Shown here: positions 1-14,671 of the stretch, one piece after another | How positions within the stretch are numbered: position 1 is the stretch's first letter | How the letters are laid out: every line of letters begins with the position of its first letter | Origin: Gulosibacter chungangensis | GTDB lineage: Bacteria > Actinomycetota > Actinomycetes > Actinomycetales > Microbacteriaceae | Length of the DNA: 64,000 nucleotides | Direction: 5' to 3' | Assembly: GCF_008831155.1 (NCBI RefSeq) | Contig: NZ_WBKB01000002.1 | Span: 1 to 64,000 of the forward strand | Program-made: the position numbers and the translations under genes | The notes under the pieces: generated by a model | The model's input: the letters and a program-made list of their open reading frames with translations, nothing else | Databases searched by the model: none | What the model was told of the DNA's origin: nothing

Positions 1-55
1 GTATTTCGAATTTTGCTGGTGTGGATGCGTTTTGTGTTCATGTCAGTGTTGTTCA

Positions 56-5021
<4,966 letters not shown>

Positions 5022-5174
5022 GTATTCCAGACTGTTGTGGTCTGGGGGTGTTCGCGTCCGTTGTGTGGTTCTCGATATATAGTCGAGCACCATTCCTAGC
5101 ACTGTGAAGTGTGTCCACTATTTGGTGGGTTCGTTTCACGGGGTGTTGGGTGTGGTGGTTGATAATTCGATAGT

Positions 5175-5293
5175 GTTTCGGTGGTTATAGCGAGATGGAA
5201 ACGCCCGGTTACATTCCGAACCCGGAAGCTAAGCGTCTTTGCGCCGATGGTACTGCATGGGGGACTGTGTGGGAGAGTAGGTCACTGCCGGAC
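5175..5293 (+). rRNA. rrf: 5S ribosomal RNA
   Basis: A 5S rRNA of about 119 bases, 150 bases after 23S. It starts near GTTTCGGTGGTTATAGCG and closes with GTCACTGCCGGAC. The conserved loops CGCCCGGTTACATTCCGAACCC and GGGAGAGTAGGTCACTGCC are visible. It is the last RNA of the operon and is followed immediately by the terminator. Confidence 0.95.
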
Positions 5294-5302
5294 TTCTTTT
5301 AT

Positions 5303-5337
5303 AGAGGGGATATCCTGTTTGGGGTATCCCCTCTTTT
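5303..5337 (+). terminator. rRNA operon terminator
   Basis: An intrinsic terminator with a 10-bp stem: AGAGGGGATA pairs with TATCCCCTCT, and the arms are separated by a short loop that can add a few inner pairs. It ends in TTTT. It sits 10 bases after 5S and before the next gene. Confidence 0.85.
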
Positions 5338-5422
5338 CCAAACACAAAACTGCCCTCTTGTCTTGTGAACACGTAGACTAGGGGCCAATAACTCCACAGC
5401 GCACCGACGAAGGGAAGAGAAA

Positions 5423-7555
5423 ATGGCTGAAGAACGCGGTGAAGGACGCGGAGACCGAAACCGAGCAGGTGACGGCCAACCAAATCACCAGAACCGAGGA
5501 CGGTCTGGCAGCCACGATTCCCGCGACGGTGCGCGCGGCGGTAGCTCGCCACGCGATGGCGGCTACCGCAAACGCAACGATTCTTACCGCAGTAGCGACG
5601 ACCGACGCACATCGTCTGATCGCGGTGGCGAGCGCAAGCAATACGGTCGTGATGGTGAACGCAAGTCCTACGGTCGTGACAATGATCGACGTAGTTCTTA
5701 CGGCCGCGACGGTGAACGCAAGTCCTACGGTCGTGACAATGATCGACGTAGTTCCTATGGCCGTGATGGCGAACGTAAGTCGTCGTACGGCCGCGACGGT
5801 GAACGCAAGTCCTACGGTCGTGACGGTGAACGTAAGTCGTACGGCCGCGATGGCGAGCGCAAGTCCTACGGTCGTGACAATGATCGACGTAGCTCTTATG
5901 GTCGTGATGGCGAACGTAAGTCGTATGGTCGTGACGGTGAACGTAAGTCATACGGTCGTGATGACGATCGCCGGAAGTCATATGGCCGAGACGGCGAGCG
6001 TCGACCTTATGCCAAGGGCGGCGATCGCAAGGACTTCAAGCGAGATGGGGAACGTCGCCCATACCGCAGCAACGATGATCGTCGTGGATCCTACGGCCGT
6101 GATGATGATCGCCGGAGGTCCTACGGTCGAGATGACGAACGTCGCAACTCCTACGGCAGGGACGGCGGCCGACGCGAATTCCGCGGCGGTAACGACCGTC
6201 GGGATTCCCGCGGTGGTCGTGAACAGCGGGAAGAAAATAGCGCCCGCCTCGTTCCAGCCCGTCCGCAGGAGCTGCGGGCAGTCCGCGCAGAGCATGAGGA
6301 CCCGATCATTCCCGAGGGGATCACAGAGCGGGATCTTGATGGCAAAGCGCGGATGGAACTCAAGACGCTTTCCAAGGAGAACGCAGAGTTCGTTGCCAAG
6401 CACTTGGCCATGGCATCCATCCTTATCGATAATGACCCGGAGCTTGCGCACCAGCATGCGCTGAGCGCATCCCGTCGGGGCGGGCGTATTGCTATGGTTC
6501 GCGAAGCTCTCGCCATCACGGCATATTCCGTCGGTGACTTCGCATTGGCGCTTCGCGAACTTCGTACCTACCGCCGAATCTCTGGCAACGACGATCAGGT
6601 ACCACTCATGGTGGACTGCGAACGCGGCCTGGGCCGTCCCGACCGGGCACTCGAACTTGGTCGATCAATCGACAAGAAGACGCTCCCGGTGGAGCAGCAA
6701 GTGCAACTGGCCATCGCGATGTCCGGCGCACGTCTGGACCAGGGCCAGCCGGAACTTGCGCTTGCAGAGCTAGAGATCCCGCAGCTGGACCGCACTCGTG
6801 CCTTCGACTACAGCCCGGGACTCTTCAGTGCATATGCCACGGTCCTTGAAGACCTCGACCAGGGCGAAGAAGCGAAGCTATGGCACAAGGCAGCGAAGCG
6901 AGCAGTAGCTGCGCTCGAGGCCGTCTCGCACAATGAATTCGAGACCATCGAGATCTATTCCGAAGACGTCGAACTGGCAGAAGAGTCGGGGGAGGAACCG
7001 CAGTCAGAACTCGAGGATGCAGTTTCGACTGACGCCGACGCGGAAGAAGCTGTAGCGGCGACCCTTGAAACGGAGTCGACAGAAGCTTTCCGCGAAGAAG
7101 AAGCTCACCGCACGGATGAAGCGCCACTCGCAGAATCTGACGAATCCACGGAAGAAGCTCCGAGCTTCGAGCTCGAGAACTCCGAAATCGACTTGCCTGC
7201 TGTCACCGAGTCAATCGAGAAGCAGATTCAGACTGAGTACGAAGAGATTCTCGCGGAAGTTGAAGCTGCTGCCGACGCGGCTGCGGCGGACCAGTCGGAA
7301 AATGTAGCCCAAGCGGAGCCCGAAGAACCATTCGAGCTTCGAGTTCTTGCCGAAGACACCCTTGAGCCCATCGACGAGGTCGCTCCTGCAGGCTCCTCGG
7401 ACGACGCTGCCAGCCCCGCGGCGGAACCTGGCGCGCCAGAGACAGCAGTGTCGGAGGCGAAGGGTACCGTCGAAGATAAGTCAGACAGCGAAGACGAAAA
7501 AGACTCTGATTCTGACTCGGATGAGGACTCGCATCCTTCGCTCTTCGAATTCTAA
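5423..7555 (+). CDS. Low-complexity arginine/aspartate-repeat protein with helical (TPR-like) domain
   Basis: A 710-residue protein in three parts. Residues 1-275 are strongly charged and repetitive: about 16 copies of YGRD within S-Y-G-R-D-[GND]-E/D-R-K/R units. Residues about 280-510 form an alpha-helical, TPR-like domain with paired helices such as ALRELRTYRR and the DRALELGRS helix. The rest is an acidic tail ending in Asp/Ser runs. There is no signal peptide or membrane segment, so it is probably cytoplasmic. The basic RG/RD-rich head looks intrinsically disordered and could bind RNA, which is inference. ATG 5423 follows the purine-rich AAGGGAAGAGA. It is the first gene after the rRNA operon and ends 9 bases before the HAD gene, so it probably heads that operon. 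A related TPR-type protein without so long a repeat head is common upstream of the HAD/tlyA cluster in this group; no precise function is known to me. Confidence 0.85.
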   Translation: MAEERGEGRGDRNRAGDGQPNHQNRGRSGSHDSRDGARGGSSPRDGGYRKRNDSYRSSDDRRTSSDRGGERKQYGRDGERKSYGRDNDRRSSYGRDGERKSYGRDNDRRSSYGRDGERKSSYGRDGERKSYGRDGERKSYGRDGERKSYGRDNDRRSSYGRDGERKSYGRDGERKSYGRDDDRRKSYGRDGERRPYAKGGDRKDFKRDGERRPYRSNDDRRGSYGRDDDRRRSYGRDDERRNSYGRDGGRREFRGGNDRRDSRGGREQREENSARLVPARPQELRAVRAEHEDPIIPEGITERDLDGKARMELKTLSKENAEFVAKHLAMASILIDNDPELAHQHALSASRRGGRIAMVREALAITAYSVGDFALALRELRTYRRISGNDDQVPLMVDCERGLGRPDRALELGRSIDKKTLPVEQQVQLAIAMSGARLDQGQPELALAELEIPQLDRTRAFDYSPGLFSAYATVLEDLDQGEEAKLWHKAAKRAVAALEAVSHNEFETIEIYSEDVELAEESGEEPQSELEDAVSTDADAEEAVAATLETESTEAFREEEAHRTDEAPLAESDESTEEAPSFELENSEIDLPAVTESIEKQIQTEYEEILAEVEAAADAAAADQSENVAQAEPEEPFELRVLAEDTLEPIDEVAPAGSSDDAASPAAEPGAPETAVSEAKGTVEDKSDSEDEKDSDSDSDEDSHPSLFEF
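5640..6170 (+). repeat. In-frame tandem 27-30 bp repeats (YGRDGERK units)
   Basis: Degenerate tandem repeats, mostly 27 bases, of the form TACGGTCGTGACGGTGAACG plus AAGTCC, with GGC/GAC and CGC/CGT synonymous variation and occasional extra TCG codons. All length changes are multiples of three, so the reading frame is kept. Near-identical units between 5640 and 5970 suggest recent expansion by slippage or unequal recombination. The repeat has no spacers and lies inside a gene, so it is not CRISPR. Confidence 0.9.
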
Positions 7556-7564
7556 GGAGAACCT

Positions 7565-8608
7565 GTGGCACTGTTTCGTTCGGGAACGGGGAATGCGCCT
7601 GCGCCGCTCGACGGCGCGGATGTAATTCTTGCCGACCTTGATGGCGTCGTCTACAAGGGTAAGGACGCGGTTCCCTATGCCGTTGAGTCGCTCAACGGAT
7701 ATGCAAGCCGGGGAATTCGTGTCGCCTACATTACGAACAATGCATCGAGGACAGATGCCTCTGTGGCCGAGCAATTGCGTGGCTTCGGGCTCGGAACGCA
7801 GCCAGAGGATGTGGTGACGAGCCCGCAAGCTGCCGTCCAGATGCTGCGCGACCTCGTCGCTCCCGGGGCACTCGTGCTGGTTGTCGGTGGGGATGGACTG
7901 GTCGATGAGCTGCAGAAGGCCGGTTTCCGGATTACTCGATCGGCGGATGACCGTCCGGATGCAGTAGTGCAGGGCTTCGCCCCGAATGTGGGGTGGCAGC
8001 ACCTGGCGGAGGCATCCTTCGCGCTTGCGCGCGATATTCCTTGGGTTGCCACGAACCAGGACTGGACTATCCCGTTGGAGCGGGGCATTGCACCGGGCAA
8101 CGGCACGCTCGTCTCGGCGGTTCACACGGCGGTTGCCAAACTGCCGTTGGTCGCCGGGAAGCCAGAAACCCCACTATTTGAAGCGGCTCAGGCCCGGTTC
8201 GGCGCGAAGGCCGCGATCATGGTCGGTGATCGTTTGGACACCGACATTAAGGGTGCTCGCGCCGCGGGAATCCGTTCTGCCCTCGTACTCACCGGCATCG
8301 ACGGACCAAAGCAGCTCATTGCCGCGAGTCCGCTCGAACGACCGGACTACATTCTCGCGGATATGCGCGGCCTCGCCGAACCGTATCCCAATGTGGTTAT
8401 TGAACATCCTGCGGCAGAAGTGGTGGACGCCCGCGTCGGCGCTGAGCGCTGTGTGCTGAACGGCATTGATCTGCAGATCAAGTCCAAGGGGAAAGACAAA
8501 CTCAATCTCCTGCGCGCGGCGTGCGCCGCGATCTGGAACTCCGACAAGCTGATTTATGCGTTGCAGATTCCCGAGCAGCTCTATCAGCAGTGGGACGCGC
8601 AATCGTGA
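7565..8608 (+). CDS. HAD-IIA family sugar-phosphate phosphatase (NagD/PGP-like)
   Basis: A 347-residue HAD superfamily hydrolase. The catalytic motif I is DLDGVVYKG (about residues 22-30), motif II is the ITNNASR segment, the motif III lysine is in GKPETPLFEAA, and motif IV is MVGDRLDTDIKGA. The cap placement fits subclass IIA (4-nitrophenylphosphatase, NagD, phosphoglycolate phosphatase). The physiological substrate cannot be read from the sequence. The GTG start at 7565 has an ideal AAGGAGA ribosome site 4 bases upstream. It is the second gene of the block leading to tlyA, and its stop overlaps the next small gene. Confidence 0.9.
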   Translation: MALFRSGTGNAPAPLDGADVILADLDGVVYKGKDAVPYAVESLNGYASRGIRVAYITNNASRTDASVAEQLRGFGLGTQPEDVVTSPQAAVQMLRDLVAPGALVLVVGGDGLVDELQKAGFRITRSADDRPDAVVQGFAPNVGWQHLAEASFALARDIPWVATNQDWTIPLERGIAPGNGTLVSAVHTAVAKLPLVAGKPETPLFEAAQARFGAKAAIMVGDRLDTDIKGARAAGIRSALVLTGIDGPKQLIAASPLERPDYILADMRGLAEPYPNVVIEHPAAEVVDARVGAERCVLNGIDLQIKSKGKDKLNLLRAACAAIWNSDKLIYALQIPEQLYQQWDAQS

Positions 8609-8769
8609 ACGACGAGGAACATGCGGTAGCACCGGAGCGGATGGAGCCGGTACCGCATCCGATCGAGGAACTGCCACTGCAAGAGCGCGCGGCGGCCTAT
8701 GAGCATGAACTTGAGCAGCTCCGTGGCGTGCTCGACGGTACAGATTCCGAGCTGGACTTCGGGGCCTGA
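8605..8769 (+). CDS. Small conserved-context protein between HAD phosphatase and TlyA
   Basis: A 54-residue acidic peptide (starting VNDEEHAVAPE, ending DSELDFGA) read from a GTG at 8605 that overlaps the TGA of the HAD gene (GTGA). An upstream in-frame ATG at 8521 would overlap the HAD gene by 88 bases and is less likely. The sequence predicts one helix (LPLQERAAAYEHELEQLRGVL) and no known domain. It is followed 2 bases later by tlyA, so it should be translationally coupled to both neighbours. Short proteins in this slot recur in related actinobacteria (general recollection). Function unknown. Confidence 0.7.
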   Translation: MNDEEHAVAPERMEPVPHPIEELPLQERAAAYEHELEQLRGVLDGTDSELDFGA

Positions 8770-8771
8770 CT

Positions 8772-9602
8772 ATGGCGGAGCGACTTGATCGTGAACTGAC
8801 CAAGCGTGGCCTCGCCCGCAGTCGCACGGCCGCAGCGCGTTTGATCGAATCTGGAACTGTAACGCTGAACGGCGTATCCGTCACGAAACCCTCACAGTCA
8901 GTCCAGGCCGACGACCGGCTCGAAGTCGTCGAGCCGGAGCCCTATGTATCTCGTGCGGCGTACAAGCTCATTCGAGCGCTCGGGGAATTCGACATTGACC
9001 CGAGCGGGGCAGTGGCGCTCGATTTAGGCGCATCCACCGGTGGGTTCACCCAGGTACTACTCGAACGCGGTGCCAGCGAGGTGATCGCCCTCGATGTCGG
9101 TCACGATCAGCTTGATCCGATGCTGCGAAGCGACCCGCGAGTGACCGTCATTGAGGGTGAAAACGCGCGCTATCTGACCGAAAGTCGACTAGACGCTTCG
9201 ATTCGTGCCAGCCGCATCAACCGGGCCCCGATACCCACCGCGGCGATCTCACTCGTGGTGGGAGACCTCTCGTTCATTTCCTTGCGGTACATCCTTCCGG
9301 TCCTCCTCGAAGCAGCACCGAATCTGCGGCATGCAGCCCTGCTTGTTAAGCCGCAGTTTGAGGTTGGTAGAAAGTACGTGCGGGGCGGAATCGTGACCGA
9401 CTCGGCCGTCGCGACCGAGGCGGTGATTGATATCGTTCGAGAAGCGATTGATCTCGGCTGGCAGGCCAGAGGGTTCGCGTCATCCCCGATTACCGGCACC
9501 CACGGCAACCACGAATATCTCTTGTGGCTGTCTCGTTCAGGGACAACTGCGTCACAATGGGAAGATCGCGTTCGAGGGATCATGATGAAAGGGGCGGAAT
9601 GA
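8772..9602 (+). CDS. tlyA: TlyA family rRNA (cytidine-2'-O)-methyltransferase
   Basis: 276 residues. An N-terminal S4 RNA-binding domain (about 3-60, with RLDRELTKRGLARSRTAAAR) is followed by an FtsJ-type Rossmann methyltransferase with the SAM-binding loop LDLGASTGGFT (about 78-88), IALDVGHDQL, and the later VVGDLSFISLR and LLVKPQFEVGR motifs. In mycobacteria TlyA methylates C1409 of 16S and C1920 of 23S rRNA and its loss gives capreomycin resistance; the older name hemolysin reflects the family history. The ATG lies 2 bases after the small upstream gene. Its stop overlaps the start of the NAD kinase gene (ATGA). Confidence 0.94.
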   Translation: MAERLDRELTKRGLARSRTAAARLIESGTVTLNGVSVTKPSQSVQADDRLEVVEPEPYVSRAAYKLIRALGEFDIDPSGAVALDLGASTGGFTQVLLERGASEVIALDVGHDQLDPMLRSDPRVTVIEGENARYLTESRLDASIRASRINRAPIPTAAISLVVGDLSFISLRYILPVLLEAAPNLRHAALLVKPQFEVGRKYVRGGIVTDSAVATEAVIDIVREAIDLGWQARGFASSPITGTHGNHEYLLWLSRSGTTASQWEDRVRGIMMKGAE

Positions 9603-10528
9603 AATCTTTGGAGAAAGCACCACCCCGTCGCATCCTGGTGGTCAGCCACTTTGCCCGGCAAGAGGCAATCGACACCAGTGTGAACGTCATTCGGCGTCTC
9701 GATAATGCCGGAATTGTCGCTGTCCTGGAAGCGCAAACTGCCTCCGACCTTGACGCGCGATCCGGGGTCAACCTCCCCTCGTCCGTCGAGCGACTCGGGC
9801 GAGATTGTGACGTCAGCGACTGTGAACTTGTGGTTGTGCTCGGTGGCGACGGCACCATCCTGCGTGGCGTTGAAGTTGCCCGCCCGGCGGATGTGCCCGT
9901 GCTCGGTGTGAACCTAGGCCACGTTGGTTTTCTCGCCGAAAGCGAGAAAGAAGCCCTGCCCGATGTCGTGCGAGGCATCATCTCGCGAAAATATGACGTT
10001 GAAGAACGCCTGGCCCTCCACATTGAAGTCGAGGATCCGGCCGGCAATGTGCAGCGCGACTGGGCACTCAACGATGCCGCAATCGAAAAAGGTAATCGTG
10101 AGCGGATGCTGGACATCATGATCTGGATCGACGGTGAGCCGCTCTCAAGTTTTGGCTGCGACGGTGTGCTGTTTTCGACCCCCACGGGGTCCACCGCCTA
10201 CTCGTTCTCTGCCGGTGGGCCGGTCGTGTGGCCACAGGTGGAAGCCATCGTGCTTGTGCCCGTTTCGGCACACGCGCTCTTTGCGAAACCGCTCGTCGTC
10301 GGGCCAGATTCTGAGCTTTCCGTGGAAGTGCAGCCGCGGGACGGAGGTTCTGCGGTGCTCTGGCTGGATGGCCGTCGCTCCATCGAACTGACGGCAGGGG
10401 CACTCGTGAAAGCGAAGCGCTCCCCACAATCCGTGAAGCTGGCTCGACTGCACCAGTCGCCCTTCACGACTCGACTCGTCAACAAATTCCAACTTCCCGT
10501 CGTTGGCTGGCGGGGTAAGGCGCACTAA
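9599..10528 (+). CDS. nadK: NAD kinase
   Basis: 309 residues. It makes NADP from NAD using ATP or polyphosphate. Diagnostic motifs are the VVLGGDGTIL loop, NLGHVGFLAE, the NDAAIEKGNR segment and the glycine-rich STPTGSTAYSFSAGGP region. The ATG at 9599 is chosen over an in-frame ATG 75 bases upstream because it has a strong AAAGGGGCGGA ribosome site and a 4-base overlap with tlyA. The last base of its TAA is the first base of recN's ATG. Confidence 0.95.
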   Translation: MKSLEKAPPRRILVVSHFARQEAIDTSVNVIRRLDNAGIVAVLEAQTASDLDARSGVNLPSSVERLGRDCDVSDCELVVVLGGDGTILRGVEVARPADVPVLGVNLGHVGFLAESEKEALPDVVRGIISRKYDVEERLALHIEVEDPAGNVQRDWALNDAAIEKGNRERMLDIMIWIDGEPLSSFGCDGVLFSTPTGSTAYSFSAGGPVVWPQVEAIVLVPVSAHALFAKPLVVGPDSELSVEVQPRDGGSAVLWLDGRRSIELTAGALVKAKRSPQSVKLARLHQSPFTTRLVNKFQLPVVGWRGKAH

Positions 10529-12258
10529 TGCTCGAAGACATCGAGATCCGCGGGCTCGGAGTAATTGACCAGGCTCGACTCCCACTTGGACGAGGATTTA
10601 CCGCGATCACCGGTGAAACCGGTGCCGGTAAGACCATGGTGGTCACGGCGCTAGGCCTCCTACTTGGAGGACGGTCCTCGGCAAATGCGGTCCGAAAGGA
10701 TGCCGAACGAGCAAAAGTTGATGGTCACTTGCTCGTCGAAGCGGACGGGGAATATGCCCAGTTCGTGGATGCGGCTGGCGGAGAAGTCGAAACGTTCACG
10801 GATGATGATGGCCGCGAGCGAGGGGCCGTGGTGATCTCGCGACAGATCGCCAAGAACGGTCGTTCGCGAGCGTGGCTCGGTGGTCAGTCGGTGCCGGCCA
10901 GCACGCTCGTGGAGGGTGGGGAGCTCCTTGTCGCGATCCACGGTCAATCTGAACAACTTCGCTTGACCCAAGAAGGCGCCCAGCGTTCTGCGCTTGACCA
11001 GTACGGCGGTGAAGAAACTGCAACTGCGCTGGCGGAGTTCAGCTCACGCTTCGAAGCACTCGCAACGCTGCGTGCGGAACTTTCGGAACTCGGCGCATCC
11101 GCTGCCGACCGCGAAGCCGAGCGGGAGCGCCTCCGGGCCCTGATTGATGTGGTTGAAGCGGTCAAGCCGGAACTCGGTGAGGACGAGTTGCTGCTGCGTC
11201 GGATTGAACGGCTTAGCAACCGCGAGCAGCTGCGCGCCGACATTGGCGGCGCACACACCCTGCTGGCTGGGGAAGTGCCCGGCGGGTCACTCGGTGAGCG
11301 TGTGCGGGATGTGCGCGCGAGTATTGACCGGGGCTTCCGGTCGGATGCATCCCTCGACCTCGCCGCAGAAAACGCCGCGGACTTGGAATACGCGATCGAT
11401 GAACTCGCTGAAAACCTCGCGAGCTACCTCGCTGACCTCGACACTGACGGTGTGGGCGAACTCGACTCGCTCAATGATCGACTGGCGGCGATTGAGCAGC
11501 TCAAACGGGATTACGGCAAAGACCTCGAAGAGATTCTCAAGGACTACGAGCAGGCCGGTATCCGGCTTCTCGAACTCGCCGGAGACGATACCCGCCTACC
11601 GCAGCTACGCGAAGAAGTGACTGAGGCAGAGCAAGCTCTGGAAGACGCCGCTTCGAAGCTTACGAGTGTCCGTCAGGCCGCAGCCGAGCGCTTGCAACAG
11701 GAAGCCACCGAAGAGCTTCGCGCACTGGCTATGCCGAACGCAACCCTAGTGGTGAGCGTCACCTCGGAAGAGAAAATCCGCAGGCACGGGCGTGACCGGA
11801 TTGAATTCCTCTTGACCCCGCATCCGGGGAGCGACCCGACACCGCTGCGGACGGGGGCATCCGGTGGTGAACTCAGCCGTGTCATGCTTGCGCTCGAGGT
11901 GGTGCTGGCCGGTGCCAACCCGGTGCCCACACTCGTGTTCGACGAAGTGGATGCGGGTGTTGGCGGGGCGGCAGCCCTCGAAATCGGTGCCCGGCTGCAA
12001 CGACTTGCCCGATCGAGCCAGGTCATTGTGGTTACCCACCTCGCTCAAGTGGCGGCGTTTGCCGACCACCATGTGCGGATTGAAAAGCTCACCGAGGCCG
12101 GGGTGACGAGTTCCTCGATCCGCGAACTGGGCGAATCCGAGCGGGTGGAAGAAATGACGCGGCTACTTAGCGGCCTCACCGACTCAGAATCCGGACAGGC
12201 ACACGCACAGGAATTACTGCGGCGAGCCGCGCAATCGAACGCAACCGTCGCTAGGTGA
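10528..12258 (+). CDS. recN: DNA repair protein RecN
   Basis: A 576-residue SMC-like ATPase for double-strand-break repair. Walker A is GETGAGKT (about 30-37), the ABC signature is SGGELSR, and Walker B is [12 protein letters not shown], followed by the [16 protein letters not shown]-loop. The middle is long and helical and forms the coiled coil expected for the family. Length is normal. The start codon overlaps the nadK stop by one base. The NAD kinase-RecN pairing is widespread in bacteria. Confidence 0.95.
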   Translation: MLEDIEIRGLGVIDQARLPLGRGFTAITGETGAGKTMVVTALGLLLGGRSSANAVRKDAERAKVDGHLLVEADGEYAQFVDAAGGEVETFTDDDGRERGAVVISRQIAKNGRSRAWLGGQSVPASTLVEGGELLVAIHGQSEQLRLTQEGAQRSALDQYGGEETATALAEFSSRFEALATLRAELSELGASAADREAERERLRALIDVVEAVKPELGEDELLLRRIERLSNREQLRADIGGAHTLLAGEVPGGSLGERVRDVRASIDRGFRSDASLDLAAENAADLEYAIDELAENLASYLADLDTDGVGELDSLNDRLAAIEQLKRDYGKDLEEILKDYEQAGIRLLELAGDDTRLPQLREEVTEAEQALEDAASKLTSVRQAAAERLQQEATEELRALAMPNATLVVSVTSEEKIRRHGRDRIEFLLTPHPGSDPTPLRTGASGGELSRVMLALEVVLAGANPVPTLVFDEVDAGVGGAAALEIGARLQRLARSSQVIVVTHLAQVAAFADHHVRIEKLTEAGVTSSSIRELGESERVEEMTRLLSGLTDSESGQAHAQELLRRAAQSNATVAR

Positions 12259-12274
12259 TATAGGATCGAAATCC

Positions 12275-13984
12275 GTGAATGACGCAACTGCACCAGCCCC
12301 ATCCGCGCCAACCGAAACTCCGGTCAAGCAAATCTTCGTGACGGGCGGTGTGGTCTCCTCGCTCGGCAAGGGTCTGACTGCGGCCAGCCTCGGCAACCTG
12401 CTTACCGCACGCGGTCTGCGTGTTGTTATGCAGAAGCTCGACCCCTACCTCAACGTGGATCCCGGCACGATGAACCCGTTCCAGCACGGTGAAGTATTCG
12501 TGACTGAAGACGGCGCTGAAACCGACCTTGACATCGGGCACTACGAGCGGTTCCTTGATGTGAACCTCACCGAAGCGGCCAACGTAACCACCGGGCAGAT
12601 CTACTCGCGCGTCATCGAAAAGGAACGTGCGGGAGAATACCTCGGTGAAACGGTACAGGTCATCCCGCACATCACCGATGAGATCAAGCGCCGGATGCGC
12701 CTCCAGGCCACCGAAGAACCGCGCCCCGATGTGATCATCACCGAGGTCGGTGGCACGATCGGTGACATCGAATCGCAGCCGTTCATTGAATCCGCACGGC
12801 AGATTCGTCACGAGCTTGGCCGCAATAACGTGTTCTTCGTGCACGTCTCGCTTGTGCCATTCATGGGAGCTTCGGGGGAGCAGAAGACAAAGCCCACGCA
12901 GCATTCCGTTGCTGCGCTTCGCTCCGCGGGTATCCAGCCGGATGCGCTGGTGCTGCGAAGTGATCGTCCCGTCACGGACTCGAACAAAGCGAAGATTGCG
13001 CTCATGTGTGACGTTGAGGCAGAAGCCGTCGTCAACACCCCGGACCTTTCTTCGATCTACGAAATCCCGCGCACACTGCACGAACAGGGCCTCGATGAGT
13101 ACATCATCGAGCAGTTGCGGCTGAATGTTGGCGAATTCGACTTCGCCGACTGGGAACGCCTACTGAACGTGGTCCATGACCCGAAAGAGACTGTCACCAT
13201 CGCGCTCGTTGGCAAGTACGTGGACCTGCCCGACGCGTATCTTTCGGTGACCGAAGCGATCCGCGCAGGAGCATTCGCGCACGGTTCGCGCGCGCAGATC
13301 TGCTGGATTCCTTCGGACGAATGCGAAACCCCGGAGGGTGCCGCCGCCAAGCTGTCGGATGTTGATGGCATCGTCGTACCCGGTGGCTTCGGGATCCGCG
13401 GAATCGAGGGCAAACTCGGCGCGTTGCGCTTTGCTCGTGAGAACCGCATTCCAACCCTCGGTATCTGCCTCGGGATGCAGTGCATGGTGATTGAAGCCGC
13501 GCGGAACCTCGCCGGTATTGAGGGCGCCTCGTCTTCAGAGTTTGACGAGAACATCGAGCACCCGGTGATCGCAACCATGGCCGAACAGGTCGATATCGTG
13601 CAAAGTGGGCAACTCGGTGGCACCATGCGCCTCGGTTCCTACCCCGCGAAACTCGCGGCTGGCTCGGTTGTCGCAACCTCCTATGGCGAGGAGGACGTCA
13701 CCGAGCGACACCGTCACCGCTACGAAGTGAATAACGCCTACCGCGAGCAGATTGCGGATGCCGGCCTCAGCTTCTCGGGCACCTCACCGGATGGCTCCCT
13801 CGTGGAGTTCGTTGAACTGCCCGCCGACGCGCATCCCTTCTACGTTGGCACCCAGGCGCATCCCGAACTCAAGTCACGTCCGAACCGAGCTCATCCGCTG
13901 TTCAGTGGCCTGCTCGGTGCGGCACTTGAGCGCCAGGCTGCGAGCCGCCTGGTCGAAGTCGACGAAGAAAATAACGAAGGCTAA
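12275..13984 (+). CDS. pyrG: CTP synthase
   Basis: 569 residues. It converts UTP plus glutamine and ATP to CTP. The N-terminal synthetase domain begins [13 protein letters not shown]; the ammonia-lyase half contains [20 protein letters not shown] and [11 protein letters not shown]. The C-terminal class I glutamine amidotransferase has the nucleophile motif [10 protein letters not shown], with the partner His-Pro-Glu in AHPELKSRP. It starts at GTG 12275 with AGGA about 9 bases upstream, 16 bases after recN. The NUDIX gene begins 3 bases after its stop. Confidence 0.97.
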   Translation: MNDATAPAPSAPTETPVKQIFVTGGVVSSLGKGLTAASLGNLLTARGLRVVMQKLDPYLNVDPGTMNPFQHGEVFVTEDGAETDLDIGHYERFLDVNLTEAANVTTGQIYSRVIEKERAGEYLGETVQVIPHITDEIKRRMRLQATEEPRPDVIITEVGGTIGDIESQPFIESARQIRHELGRNNVFFVHVSLVPFMGASGEQKTKPTQHSVAALRSAGIQPDALVLRSDRPVTDSNKAKIALMCDVEAEAVVNTPDLSSIYEIPRTLHEQGLDEYIIEQLRLNVGEFDFADWERLLNVVHDPKETVTIALVGKYVDLPDAYLSVTEAIRAGAFAHGSRAQICWIPSDECETPEGAAAKLSDVDGIVVPGGFGIRGIEGKLGALRFARENRIPTLGICLGMQCMVIEAARNLAGIEGASSSEFDENIEHPVIATMAEQVDIVQSGQLGGTMRLGSYPAKLAAGSVVATSYGEEDVTERHRHRYEVNNAYREQIADAGLSFSGTSPDGSLVEFVELPADAHPFYVGTQAHPELKSRPNRAHPLFSGLLGAALERQAASRLVEVDEENNEG

Positions 13985-13987
13985 GCG

Positions 13988-14671
13988 ATGAGCGTCTCCG
14001 AGTCTTCCAGCGCGCCAGAATTCCGGGATGTTCCGGAAACGCATGAAATTCTGGAAAGCACCACGCCGTATCGCGGCTGGGTGTGGAACCTGCGCTCGGA
14101 GACGCTCCGCTATGGCGACAACGATATCCAACGCGAATTCGTAGACCACACCGGTGCCGTGCAGATCATCGCGCTCGACGAAAACGACCGGGTGCTGTTC
14201 ATCCGTCAATACCGCCACCCGGTTCGCGCACGCACTTGGGAAATTCCCGGGGGACTCTTGGATGCACCGGGAGAATCGGCGCTCGCGGCCGCGAAGCGGG
14301 AGCTCGCGGAAGAAGCCGATTATGCCGCCGCCAACTGGTCGGTGCTGGTCGATTTCTGGACCACCCCCGGCGGCTCAAGTGAATCCATCCGGGTGTATCT
14401 TGCGACCGGGCTCACACCGACCAGCGAAGCCTTTGTCCGAGAGCACGAAGAGGCCGATATTGAGATCGCCTGGGTGACTCTCGACGACGCCGTAGCGGCG
14501 ATCCTCCGCGGTGACCTGCACAACCCCGCGGTGTGCGTCGGTATTCTCGCGGCCAACGAATCACGTCGGCAGAACTGGCAGACCCTGCGGGATGCTGAAG
14601 CAGAGTGGTCGACCCGCCCGGATTTCCCAGCCGTAACTCCAAGGGCACTTGACGGTGGCAAACGCGCCTGA
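13988..14671 (+). CDS. NUDIX hydrolase, ADP-ribose pyrophosphatase type
   Basis: 227 residues. The NUDIX box reads GLLDAPGESALAAAKRELAEE with one extra residue after the first glycine, the same variant I recall in the mycobacterial ADP-ribose pyrophosphatase; the usual terminal glycine is Asp here. The upstream segment FIRQYRHPVRARTWEIPGG is characteristic of ADPR pyrophosphatases. Likely role: cleavage of ADP-ribose to AMP and ribose-5-phosphate. It follows pyrG by 3 bases and its 3' end overlaps the xerD start. Confidence 0.88.
   Translation: MSVSESSSAPEFRDVPETHEILESTTPYRGWVWNLRSETLRYGDNDIQREFVDHTGAVQIIALDENDRVLFIRQYRHPVRARTWEIPGGLLDAPGESALAAAKRELAEEADYAAANWSVLVDFWTTPGGSSESIRVYLATGLTPTSEAFVREHEEADIEIAWVTLDDAVAAILRGDLHNPAVCVGILAANESRRQNWQTLRDAEAEWSTRPDFPAVTPRALDGGKRA

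Noticed and set aside
5229-5981. 250-codon His/Asp/Arg-rich minus-strand frame
   Set aside because: It is the complement of the YGRD repeats and runs into 5S rRNA.
5640-6170. Possible CRISPR array (regular 27-base repeats)
   Set aside because: The repeats are contiguous without spacers, keep the reading frame and encode a peptide repeat.
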